Assembly (NCBI GenBank): GCA_021162935.1
Contig: JAGGXR010000131.1
Coordinates: 1 to 64,000, forward strand
Reading direction: 5' to 3'
DNA: 64,000 nucleotides
Source: Deltaproteobacteria bacterium
GTDB lineage: Bacteria > Myxococcota_A > Polyangia > HGW-17 > SLPX01
Below the pieces are notes generated by a model that did not search any database, was not told the DNA's origin, and was given only the letters and a program-made list of their open reading frames with translations. A program made the position numbers and the translations under genes. This document shows positions 24,744-33,445 of this stretch, in pieces. Numbering within the stretch: position 1 is the first letter of the stretch; the number at the start of each line of letters is the position of its first letter.

Positions 24744-26993
24744 CTACGGCTGGGTTCTTCGACGCTTCGTCGTCAAGAGGGTCACCAAAAGGAAGACAAT
24801 CCAGACTGTAGAAGGTATCTCGCTGGCTGCGGACCTGCAATTGCAGCCGCCGGTGACATTGTCGTCGTTCGCTTCGTGCCCGGCGTCCTGGTTTCCTGGG
24901 CCGGCGTCGGCCCCGCCGTCGTCGGTCGGCGATCCGTCTGCAGAAGAACCTCCATCGGGCGTTACAGAACCGTCTCCGACCTGGATTGAAATGATCTCCG
25001 ACAGCGTCTCATCACCGTCGTCGTCCACAGCGCGAGCCTGGAGACTGTGTGACCCCGTTGCCAAACCCGACAGTTGCCACTCGTATGGAGCGATGTGTTC
25101 GATTTGACCGTCCTGCGTTCCATTCACGAGCAAATAGACGGCAGTGACCTCCCCGTCGGAGTCGCTTGCCAGGACATTGACGTAGATTTCCTGTCCGACT
25201 TCGAAGTCGGTACCGTTGATCGGGTTTTCGATGCTCACCGCAGGGGATTCGTTGACGGCCTGCGTGGTCCTAAGGAGAAGGACCACGTCGGTCCCCTGCC
25301 AAGGCGATGTGAGATCCCGCCACGAGCCTTCAGAAAGTTCGTCGCCCGTGCTGGATGTGCCGTCCGTGGGCCGGAACCAGAGCAGTGAGTAAGGGCCCTT
25401 GTCGAAGTCGGTGAGGTTGATTCTGAGTTGCGGTGTCTTGCCGGTATCCACGTCCGCATTCTTTCGGGTTTCCTCTTCGTTGGTTCCGTAGGCGGTGGAG
25501 ATTCCCGTTCGTTCCCCTGCTCGAGCGTTCGGCACGTAGACGATGACTTCGTCGGTTCCTCGGCGGGCGCATTGGGGGCGGCTGGGACCGTCGTTGTACT
25601 CGGGCCCGGCAGCATTGGTTTGCTCCGCCAGAACATCGGCATCCTCGAAGCGGGCAAGGTCGATGTGGTTGTCGGCCAGAAAGCTCCTGATATGTTCGAT
25701 GTCGTCGAGACCGACCATGCCGGAGGTCGAATACGGCACGATGTCGTCCCACCGGCCCGCATAGGTCGCCGATGCGCCGGACAGTAGGTAGGACCACATC
25801 AGACGTCGGTAGAAGTAGCGGGGGTGTGCCGGTGGATGGTAGGTCTCGTAGTAGTCTTCGGTGTTGTAAACGTGCTTGGAAAATTGCCTGTACGAATACC
25901 AGTCCAGGAGATCGCAGGCAATGTCGTAGGCCGTGTAGCCGATGATGTAGGTGCTCCAGTCACCGTTGCAAAATGGATATTCGTAGTCTCTGCGGTGCCC
26001 GAAGGCCATGAGATGCCCAAAAGGGTCGTTTTCGTGGAAGTAGGGGCCCACGTCCATGGCCAGAAACCAGTTGTCCGGGTCCTGCTGCTCGGAACGGACC
26101 ATGGTGTCGTTTGTCACTTCCCAGAAAATGTTCGGGAAAGCGGCGAATCGGGCGATGATGGCGCGCTTGAGACGTTCTCTCTGTTGTGCGTCGTGGCCGG
26201 TGCTCCATGTGTCGTCACCCATGTTGGCGTCGGGAAACAGGATGAGCTGGACATAAACCCCTGGGTGTTTGTCGAGCATCCATTGCAAACGTTCGTCTGT
26301 GTGCCGGAAGTTCGTCAGGGAAACCCTCTCCTTGGGTCCCGACATGCCGCCCTCCCAGTAGAGGTTCCAGTCCCATTCACCCAGGAGCAAGCAGCGCAGC
26401 CCGTTGATGCCCAGGGCTGCGTCCTCCGTGACGTATTGCTGATAGTCGTCACTGATTGCGTCCATTTTGAACAACCGGTAGGCCGTATCGGCGATGTGCA
26501 CGAAAGTCTCTCCCCGGTCGGTCATCCAGACATGGGGGTTCGTCTCATGGGCGCGAAGCATCCCGGGAAGGTTGGAAGCCGTGGCAGAAAAGCTGCCGTT
26601 GTGCCCGTCGAGGTCCGTGTTTTCTGAACTCGTCGAATTCCAGTACCACGTGCCGGTTTCAGTCACGTAGATTCGCGCCTTCCACGTGCCGTTGCCGTCA
26701 TAGAAACAGCGCACGGTCACCTCATTTGCGACACCGGAGGGCGGCGTGAACGTGACCGTACAGTCCGTGTCGAATGGATTGTCACTTCCTTCGTTTCCGG
26801 AAAGAGAAATCTCGTGCACGCCGAATCGGACGGCAGTATCGTCGTTGCGGGTGAAGTTCGCCGCCCGAGATGTCGAGGAAAACACAAACAAAGTCACAGA
26901 GCCGGTCAGAAGAAACAGCGCAGCAGCCCCGGGGCTGTGCAAGATAGATATTGACTGCGTTTTGCGTGACGATCGGTGGTGCGCTTTCATCAT
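24744..26993 (-). CDS. DUF5060/DUF4038 apiosidase-like secreted glycosidase with MYXO-CTERM-like tail
   Basis: 749 aa. Signal peptide (AALFLLTGSVTLFVFSSTSRA) then a DUF5060 beta-sandwich (residues ~45-145), then a TIM-barrel resembling DUF4038/apiosidase-like GH140 proteins: HIADTAYRLF, LLLGEWDWN, FWEVTNDT. A bacterial Ig/PKD-like domain begins near residue 585 (NESPAVSIENPINGTDF). The end is a Ser/Asp/Gly linker, then GGCNCRSAAS, a hydrophobic helix and RRR, a MYXO-CTERM-type sorting signal that in Myxococcota is cleaved or lipidated for surface anchoring. ATG 26993 follows AAAGGAAAG. Substrate probably a plant or microbial polysaccharide. The block is bounded by 19-bp repeats. Confidence 0.82.
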   Translation of the reverse strand: MMKAHHRSSRKTQSISILHSPGAAALFLLTGSVTLFVFSSTSRAANFTRNDDTAVRFGVHEISLSGNEGSDNPFDTDCTVTFTPPSGVANEVTVRCFYDGNGTWKARIYVTETGTWYWNSTSSENTDLDGHNGSFSATASNLPGMLRAHETNPHVWMTDRGETFVHIADTAYRLFKMDAISDDYQQYVTEDAALGINGLRCLLLGEWDWNLYWEGGMSGPKERVSLTNFRHTDERLQWMLDKHPGVYVQLILFPDANMGDDTWSTGHDAQQRERLKRAIIARFAAFPNIFWEVTNDTMVRSEQQDPDNWFLAMDVGPYFHENDPFGHLMAFGHRRDYEYPFCNGDWSTYIIGYTAYDIACDLLDWYSYRQFSKHVYNTEDYYETYHPPAHPRYFYRRLMWSYLLSGASATYAGRWDDIVPYSTSGMVGLDDIEHIRSFLADNHIDLARFEDADVLAEQTNAAGPEYNDGPSRPQCARRGTDEVIVYVPNARAGERTGISTAYGTNEEETRKNADVDTGKTPQLRINLTDFDKGPYSLLWFRPTDGTSSTGDELSEGSWRDLTSPWQGTDVVLLLRTTQAVNESPAVSIENPINGTDFEVGQEIYVNVLASDSDGEVTAVYLLVNGTQDGQIEHIAPYEWQLSGLATGSHSLQARAVDDDGDETLSEIISIQVGDGSVTPDGGSSADGSPTDDGGADAGPGNQDAGHEANDDNVTGGCNCRSAASEIPSTVWIVFLLVTLLTTKRRRTQP

Positions 26994-27143
26994 GCTTTCC
27001 TTTCATTGGATGAGCACGGCTATCTTCGCACGGCACCGCTTGGGCAGGCAAGCCGTGGTTTCTGACCGTCTCGTGAGCCCATCCTATTCATCATACAGGA
27101 TTGAGAACCATCCGAAAACGATGTAATGTCGTCGGGTCAATAG

Positions 27144-27162
27144 CGCAAAAAGCCAGCGACGA
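27144..27162. repeat. 19-bp direct repeat, right copy
   Basis: Identical to 24638-24656, same orientation, distance 2506 bp. Upstream of the EGF-like gene and downstream of the glycosidase start. Confidence 0.9.
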
Positions 27163-27235
27163 AACGCATTGCGAGCGTTGTGTCACATGTGATACATTTG
27201 AGGGGAATTGAGTAAGAAGGCAAACCATTGGAGGC

Positions 27236-29128
27236 GTGGTGATGATGAAAGCCGCGTTTGTCGCCCTCACATCTCGGGGACGATTGGGGATGAGTTTTGT
27301 GGTGCTCTTTGTGCTGTGTGCGCAGGGATGCAGTGGGGGCTCGAAGTCCGGCAACAATGTCTGTGAAGGCGTTACCTGTTCCGGACATGGTGTCTGTGCC
27401 GTGGCCGATGGAGAGGCTGTCTGTGCTTGTGATCCCGGGTACCACCCAGAGGGGTTGTCTTGTATCGAAGACGGCACCAACGGTCCTTGTTTCGAGGTGG
27501 ACTGTTCGGGGCACGGCACCTGTGTCGAATCAGAAGGGACTGCGACTTGTGACTGTGAGGCCGGATTCCACGCTGAGGGGCTGTCTTGTGTCGAAGATGG
27601 TACGAGCGTCTGTGATGGGGTGGACTGCTCGGGACACGGCACCTGTCGGGTCGTGGATGGGGCTGCGCAATGTGACTGCGAGGACGGCTACCATGTGGTC
27701 GATGCCGTTTTTTGCGAGGCGGACGTTCCTGAAAACGAGTATCTCGAGCCAGTAGAGATTCCCAATTTCGATCCAAACGATCCGACCCATTGCATCATTC
27801 CAGACGACGTCCCTTGGTCCGCTGATACGTTGAACAGTGAGATCTGCGAGCATTTCTACGTCAGGCCGGGCACCTATCCCGGCAAGCCCGTCATCACGAG
27901 GTCCGGGTCAGAGGACGCCAGAAGGACGATATCCCCCTATGACGGGTCGACGCTGCATCCCGGAAAGCTGGCAGACGAGGACCGGACAAAGATTGCCCTG
28001 CGGTTCGAGGACGCCAGTTGGTGGGTTGTGAGCAGGATGTCGTCAAACCAGGCGTTGTACATGGAGTGGGGCAACAGGGGGACCATTGAAATCTGGAGAG
28101 GGAGCAACAACATCATCATCGACTCGATGTATTTCGGGCCGGGTGGCCAGGCCGTGGCCATTCGGAGAAACTGCCACGACAACACAGTGCAGCGCTGTTT
28201 CATGGATGGGGTGAATCCAGCAATGCTCACTTCCGATCTTTCGTTCATCCAGTTGGAGGATTCCATCGAGGAGGGCCAGGTGGCCAGGACGCTCAATACC
28301 AAGATTATTTTGAACGAGTTTCACAACTTCAAGGCGCTCAGGTTGCAGTGCCATTGGCCCGAACAAATCGGGTACAAGGATTTTTCCGGGACCATCGTGG
28401 ACTCGAACGTGGTCTGGTTCGATGGAGATGTTTTGTGTGATGCCGACGGAACACCGAATCCAAACGGAGATTTTGCCTTTGCCGAGACTGGATTCGGGGG
28501 GGTAAAATCAGCGGCCGAAGACCCCAATAACCCTGTCATCTATTCGAACAACGTGTTGATGGGCGCAAGACAACTCTATCCGAACGCACCATCTACCCTG
28601 AGTTCTCCTGCTTCAGGTTTTACTGTCACGTATTTCAATTCGAACAACATCATCTACCGGCGGAATGTCGTCATCGATTGTCCGGGCGGTATCGCGTTGA
28701 CCTCGAATCACGGTGGGGTGGAGGTGCGCAACGGGCTGGTGGAGGACAACATTTTCTATGGATGCGGATTCAACCATTATTCTGGTAGCGCGCATAACGC
28801 ACGATGTACCAGCATGCGGATGCAGGCGACCAGTGGTACGATTTTCAGGCACAACGTGGTCAAAGACCCTATCACGAACTGGGCCACGGTGGGATACAAT
28901 AGGTCGGACTCCTATTTTGGTGAGAACACGGTGATCAACATGGATGATCCCATTGTCGACGATGGACCGGACCTTCCCGGCCTTTCGCCGGAAGACACCA
29001 ATATCTATCTGAGGTCGAGCGAGGGGGACGCCGAATTTCCATATGATTACGTGGTGCACTATTACAAATACACCAACGCTCCCCAGACCAGTGTCGTTCC
29101 CCATGTCCTCAGGACTCCTCAGCAATAG
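27236..29128 (+). CDS. EGF-like / parallel beta-helix surface lipoprotein
   Basis: 630 aa (629 from ATG 27242). Signal peptide ends in VLCAQGC, a lipobox. Three EGF-like modules, each with the spacing C..C-SGHG-C..C-x-C..GYH..GL-C, occupy residues ~40-160. A Pro/Asn linker leads to a right-handed beta-helix-like domain with Asn-rich turns (WRGSNNIIIDSMYF, NSNNIIYRRNVV), similar in style to chondroitinase B/PL6 or mannuronan epimerase repeats; no catalytic residues identified. Start has GGAGG upstream. Probably an outer-membrane adhesin or polysaccharide-binding protein. Paralogue of the gene at 30068-31867. T-richer third positions than the neighbouring housekeeping genes. Confidence 0.72.
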   Translation: MVMMKAAFVALTSRGRLGMSFVVLFVLCAQGCSGGSKSGNNVCEGVTCSGHGVCAVADGEAVCACDPGYHPEGLSCIEDGTNGPCFEVDCSGHGTCVESEGTATCDCEAGFHAEGLSCVEDGTSVCDGVDCSGHGTCRVVDGAAQCDCEDGYHVVDAVFCEADVPENEYLEPVEIPNFDPNDPTHCIIPDDVPWSADTLNSEICEHFYVRPGTYPGKPVITRSGSEDARRTISPYDGSTLHPGKLADEDRTKIALRFEDASWWVVSRMSSNQALYMEWGNRGTIEIWRGSNNIIIDSMYFGPGGQAVAIRRNCHDNTVQRCFMDGVNPAMLTSDLSFIQLEDSIEEGQVARTLNTKIILNEFHNFKALRLQCHWPEQIGYKDFSGTIVDSNVVWFDGDVLCDADGTPNPNGDFAFAETGFGGVKSAAEDPNNPVIYSNNVLMGARQLYPNAPSTLSSPASGFTVTYFNSNNIIYRRNVVIDCPGGIALTSNHGGVEVRNGLVEDNIFYGCGFNHYSGSAHNARCTSMRMQATSGTIFRHNVVKDPITNWATVGYNRSDSYFGENTVINMDDPIVDDGPDLPGLSPEDTNIYLRSSEGDAEFPYDYVVHYYKYTNAPQTSVVPHVLRTPQQ

Positions 29129-29256
29129 GAGGGATAGTTTGGAAAAGAAATTTCATGCCGGTGGTAAAATGAGATTCTCTCTTTGGACGGGAACTGTGTT
29201 GGGATGCTCGTTCGAGTCATGGGTACCAATGAGGCAAAGTCCGGAAGACGGAAACC

Positions 29257-30036
29257 ATGGGTGAAAGGTGGTGGACGAGATGGGCATTGCTTGTCTTGGC
29301 CATTGTCGGGACACAGGTGGGCGCGTCTTCTTGTATTGGGGATTTTCCGCCGACCTATCAGGACGTTTGCGGCAAAATAGACTGTTCGGGACACGGCACC
29401 TGCGGCATCGTCGATGAATCCAAACCGGTCTGTGCCTGTGATCCCGGCTACTATGCTTCGGGTCTCAATTGCATCGAGGACGGAGTCCTGCCCCAATGTG
29501 TGGGAATCGACTGCTCCGGTCACGGCGACTGCAGAGTGGTCGATGGCAAAACAGCCTGCGTTTGTTTCGATGAATATCACCTCGAAGGAGAACACGACTG
29601 CGTGGCCGACTACGGTCCGAATCTGATCATGGAAAATGATTTCTCGAATGGGACGTATGAACCTTGGTATCCGCATCGAGGAGAAAGCACATTGGAGGTC
29701 GTCGACGGGGCGCTCAGGATCAGCTATGGGACGACGTCCAACCAGTTTGCCGAGTACCAACTGGTGGGATTGGTCGTTGGCGCCAGGTATCGCATCAAAC
29801 TGCGTGTCATCGCTGCTGTGACGAATCATATGGCCATCAGAATCAACACTGAGCCAAACGACCATTCTTCGGTCGTCGAAGAATGGGGGTATGGTCTTGG
29901 TCCTCGCGAACACGAGTTCATTGCAACGGCTCCGACAATGTACCTGGCAATCGGAGATGATGTAGGGTCGGTCGATACGACGTTCATCCTTATCGATGAC
30001 GTGTTTGTGCAGCGAAGTTTTGTTCCACAAGAGTGA
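29257..30036 (+). CDS. EGF-like lipoprotein with CBM-like C-terminal domain
   Basis: 259 aa. N-terminal signal with lipobox-like GASSC, two EGF-like modules (residues ~35-110), then a ~140-residue beta-rich domain starting NLIMENDFSNGTYEPWYPH, with a Gly-Asp-rich end (AIGDDVGSVDTTFILIDDV) typical of carbohydrate-binding module 4/9-like folds. ATG 29257 lies 128 bp after the upstream gene. Sits between two longer EGF/beta-helix lipoproteins, suggesting one locus that binds or processes a surface glycan. Function unproven. Confidence 0.68.
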   Translation: MGERWWTRWALLVLAIVGTQVGASSCIGDFPPTYQDVCGKIDCSGHGTCGIVDESKPVCACDPGYYASGLNCIEDGVLPQCVGIDCSGHGDCRVVDGKTACVCFDEYHLEGEHDCVADYGPNLIMENDFSNGTYEPWYPHRGESTLEVVDGALRISYGTTSNQFAEYQLVGLVVGARYRIKLRVIAAVTNHMAIRINTEPNDHSSVVEEWGYGLGPREHEFIATAPTMYLAIGDDVGSVDTTFILIDDVFVQRSFVPQE

Positions 30037-30067
30037 ATTTCGAGCAGGAGAGCAGGAGAGGCGTGCG

Positions 30068-31867
30068 TTGACATACTTGGGCTCGAAAACAAAAAGGACC
30101 GTCCAAGCAGGATTGGGCTTGTGGTTGCTGTTGGTCCTGACCGGATGCAGGTTGGATTCAAGCAAAGATCCCTGTTCCGATGTCGCCTGTTCCGGACACG
30201 GTGTTTGCGCCGTAACAGGGACCGGTCCGGTCTGTGCTTGTGATCCGGGCTATCATCCCGAAGGGCTGTCTTGTGTCGAGGACGGCATGACGGGTCCTTG
30301 TTACGGGGTGGATTGTTCGGGGCACGGTACCTGCGTGGGGGCAGAAGGGACCGCAACCTGTGACTGTGAGGATGGCTACCATGCGGAAGGACTGTCCTGT
30401 GTTGAAGACGGCACGACCGGTCCGTGCTATGGGGTGACCTGTTCGGGCCATGGCACCTGTCACGTGGTGAATGGATCTGCCCAGTGTGAGTGCGAAGCGG
30501 GATACTTGACTCAAGACGATGTGACATGTGTGGAGGATTTCGCAGCAAGCTGTGCAATGCAGTATGTGGAGGAGGTTTCGATTCCTTCCTACGATCCCAC
30601 CAATCCGGAGCATTTTCTCATCCAAACGGATGATGATTGGTCCCACATCAATGATTCCGACAAGATTCATTTCTATGTCGTGCCCAACGACTACACGGCG
30701 TTGGGCCGGATTGAGCTGACCCGGAGCGGAACGGAGGCACGTCGCAGGGCCATTGCATTGTACAATGGAAACGATGACCATCCAGGTGCTTTGCCGCGGG
30801 ACACGGTCCATCTGGCAAAGGTGCTCTTCGATGTGGAGTCTTCCTACTGGATCATCGATCGAATGGCTCTGTGGGACCATGACACGGCGTCGAATTACGG
30901 TATTTTTGCTTTCGACGCGGGGGCTGAGCACAACATCGTCAATAGAACCTATACGTCTCACATCGAAAACGCCGTCAACATAAGAAATGGCGCTTACGAC
31001 AACACCATCCAAAACAGCAGATTCGAGGATACGGAGGAATGTGACGCAGTGACGATCCTGTTGGGGGGCATGACGGACACGGAGGCAATCTACATTGTGG
31101 ATACCAAGATCGTGAACAATGAGTTCTATAATCAAAATATGGCCATCATGTTCATCAGGTTCATCAATCCTGACTCGGGCTTGAGGCAACCCGTGGATGT
31201 GGAGGGTTTGGTCTGTGCCTGCAACCAAGTGTATCTCGATGACGACACGCAACCCAACACCAGCTCGGGCTTCAATTTTGCGGCTGGGTCCATGAATCCC
31301 GATAAGCCCGTGGTGATCACAAGAAACATGTTGTGGGGGTATACGGGGTTTGGGAACCGCGGAGACACTGCTGTGGTTGGATATTCTAATGTCCGCAACG
31401 CCGTCTTTACCCAAAACGTGATTTTCGATTCTGCCCGATGCATCAGTGCCGGCTCGGCAGGTCCTCCGGACAACGAAGGTGAAGGCGGCCTGCGGACCGG
31501 TTTTGCACAGTCGGAGTTGACGGGAAACCTGTTCTATGGTTGCGGCAAAAATGATTACTATCCCCTCAAGTTGTCTTCCTACCAGACGATCGTCGAAGAA
31601 AATGCTCTCATCGACTGCAAGATCGGTTATCTGGAGGCCTCTGGAAATGATGCGGAGAGCACATTCCAGAACAATGACATCTGCAACACTCCCGACGATT
31701 GGAACGACCTGGGAGACAACGATTCTGAGTTCGTCTCGACGGTTTTGGACAACAATCATTACGAATCGGCACAGGATGCCGGCTACAGTCAGAGTCTCCT
31801 GTTTACCAGGGACAGGTTTACGGACCATCCAACAGTGGTATCGTTGCCGCATGCGGTCAGGCCCTAG
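30068..31867 (+). CDS. EGF-like / parallel beta-helix surface lipoprotein (paralogue)
   Basis: About 599 aa from TTG 30068, chosen because AGGAGAGG lies just before it and the frame upstream overlaps the previous gene. Signal AGLGLWLLLVLTGC ends in a lipobox. Three EGF-like modules (GVCAVTGTGPVCACDPGYHPEG and similar), then a beta-helix-like domain with Asn/Thr-rich repeats (GAEHNIVNRTY, YDNTIQNSRFED). Same domain order as the protein at 27236, about two-thirds of residues differing. The plus-strand trio forms a gene family with conserved secretion signal. Confidence 0.72.
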   Translation: MTYLGSKTKRTVQAGLGLWLLLVLTGCRLDSSKDPCSDVACSGHGVCAVTGTGPVCACDPGYHPEGLSCVEDGMTGPCYGVDCSGHGTCVGAEGTATCDCEDGYHAEGLSCVEDGTTGPCYGVTCSGHGTCHVVNGSAQCECEAGYLTQDDVTCVEDFAASCAMQYVEEVSIPSYDPTNPEHFLIQTDDDWSHINDSDKIHFYVVPNDYTALGRIELTRSGTEARRRAIALYNGNDDHPGALPRDTVHLAKVLFDVESSYWIIDRMALWDHDTASNYGIFAFDAGAEHNIVNRTYTSHIENAVNIRNGAYDNTIQNSRFEDTEECDAVTILLGGMTDTEAIYIVDTKIVNNEFYNQNMAIMFIRFINPDSGLRQPVDVEGLVCACNQVYLDDDTQPNTSSGFNFAAGSMNPDKPVVITRNMLWGYTGFGNRGDTAVVGYSNVRNAVFTQNVIFDSARCISAGSAGPPDNEGEGGLRTGFAQSELTGNLFYGCGKNDYYPLKLSSYQTIVEENALIDCKIGYLEASGNDAESTFQNNDICNTPDDWNDLGDNDSEFVSTVLDNNHYESAQDAGYSQSLLFTRDRFTDHPTVVSLPHAVRP

Positions 31868-31948
31868 GCTGAAGTTCCCCGGCCGGGCAAGTGCTCTGGT
31901 CCAGTAAATCTGGTCTGGAGCGCAATTTTTTGCATTCGCGGTTCTGGC

Positions 31949-32075
31949 TACACGCGAATGCTCTTGAGCAAGTCGAGCGCCTGACGCTGCTTTTGGTCGG
32001 GCGTTGTGTCCATATCGAAGGTCGGCTCGTCAGGCGCCGCGGCACCTGCAGGTGTTTCGGCTCTGCTGAGTAACC
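31949..32075 (-). pseudogene. C-terminal remnant of an unidentified gene (possible transposase)
   Basis: Minus-strand frame ending at 31949 reads SRAETPAGAAAPDEP, then TPDQKQRQALDLLKSIRV before the stop. It is a plausible C-terminus; the end resembles transposase tails of the IS1634 class, but I cannot confirm it. Upstream it runs into the stop of the choloylglycine-hydrolase gene with no start, so only a fragment remains. Confidence 0.35.
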
Positions 32076-32090
32076 GGTGCCTGAAGTGCG

Positions 32091-33239
32091 TTATTGACGT
32101 TTGGTGATTTGTTGGAGGTCAGAGCGGCCAACCCGGCCAGAGCGGCCGGCCCGGCGATGCGAACGATTGCACGTGGCGGTCTGCGGATACCGGGCCACCA
32201 GGTCGATCACATATGAGGGCAACTTCGAACCCAGATGGGACGCCGTCTTGCGAATCAGGTCGCGGTTGATGGCAAAGGAGTAGCGCCCCCAATGCCGCAC
32301 GTACCGCGGCTTGACCGTACCCGCCACGTCACGAATCATCACGGGTGCAGCACAGAAAAAACGCCGGCCAGCCAAACGCACCCATCTCAGAGCCCCCTTG
32401 CCGACCACGCGATATCCGATGCGCCTGCCGGTCAGGTCATAGATGATTTGCCACTTGGTCATGCGCGGCTGACGCACGCTTGCCAAAATCGCGAGCGCCC
32501 TGGACACGAGCCCATGGGAGCGAGTCTGTCTTCGAACCAATGCTGCCGCGCGGATGAACCGTGCCAGGGAACCGGGCCCTGATGGCATGGCCTGCCGGGA
32601 GGTCGCAACGAGAAACGACCTCATGGCAGTCGATGACGCCTGGTACGTATGGTTCGTCAGGACCGGAAAGGGAAGCGTCGCCCCGTGGTGCACCATCAGC
32701 CTCCCGCTCAAATACTCGAAGGTGGCGCAGCGTCCCGTTCGATCGCAGGCAAAGTAATGAACCCTGGCGTACAGGGGAATGACGGCAACCGTCTTGGCGC
32801 GCTGGATCATCTCGGCCACCGTTGCGCAGGTATCCAAGAAATATTGGATCCACTGCAGCTCATTGAGGGCGGCCTGCGAAGGAGCCGGTCGTCCATAATC
32901 GGTCCTGTGCAACCAGAGGACTTCGATGGCGAGTCCTGCTTCGTTCATGCCCCCAACAGGCAGCTCCCGACCATACTGATTGAACGTGATACTCCCATAA
33001 CGACTCGTCCAGGTCGCGACTTTGGTCCCCCTACCAGCGAGCACGAGCGCCTTCTTGGTCACCCTGGCCTTGTTCGTCATGAGGAGACCATCGACCGTGT
33101 GCCAATCATAGCTCTTGGCCATCAGGACATGACCGCCATGGTGCAGCATGAACGCGGTGCAGGCGCGGCTTTGCGACGGCTTGGATAGCACCGCAAGGCC
33201 AACGCTCAGGGCAAAAGCAACAAACATCTGATGCTTCAT
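32091..33239 (-). CDS. Choloylglycine hydrolase / linear-amide C-N hydrolase family protein
   Basis: 382 aa from ATG 33239. Signal peptide (MKHQMFVAFALSVGLAVLS..SQSRA) ends directly before Cys, giving an N-terminal CTAFMLHHGG as in Ntn hydrolases of the bile-salt-hydrolase family, where that Cys is the nucleophile. AKSYDWH, ..GGMNEAGLAIEVLWLH and DRTGRCATFEYLSG match the family. Acts on small amides in the periplasm or outside; substrate unknown. Upstream of it, 33291-33445, is a short intergenic stretch shared with the divergent GT4 gene. Confidence 0.85.
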   Translation of the reverse strand: MKHQMFVAFALSVGLAVLSKPSQSRACTAFMLHHGGHVLMAKSYDWHTVDGLLMTNKARVTKKALVLAGRGTKVATWTSRYGSITFNQYGRELPVGGMNEAGLAIEVLWLHRTDYGRPAPSQAALNELQWIQYFLDTCATVAEMIQRAKTVAVIPLYARVHYFACDRTGRCATFEYLSGRLMVHHGATLPFPVLTNHTYQASSTAMRSFLVATSRQAMPSGPGSLARFIRAAALVRRQTRSHGLVSRALAILASVRQPRMTKWQIIYDLTGRRIGYRVVGKGALRWVRLAGRRFFCAAPVMIRDVAGTVKPRYVRHWGRYSFAINRDLIRKTASHLGSKLPSYVIDLVARYPQTATCNRSHRRAGRSGRVGRSDLQQITKRQ

Positions 33240-33445
33240 CGAATGACCTCCTGATACCGTAATCTCCTCTCGACCCGTCGTTTTTTGCACGAATCCGCAT
33301 TTTGGTCACGACCCGTTTAGCGCACTCGTGACCGTTTTTGGACGTTGACGCGCCCAAAAAAGTCGGCAAACGTCCAATTAAAGCTGACGCTCGGCAGAAT
33401 CTTGAGGAGGCTTCGGCCAAGCGAACCGACCACAAATAGGACATC

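Noticed and set aside
27400-30520. Repeated EGF-encoding units resembling a CRISPR array
   Set aside because: Repeats are coding modules of unequal length with Cys spacing, not short direct repeats with constant spacers, and no cas gene is present.
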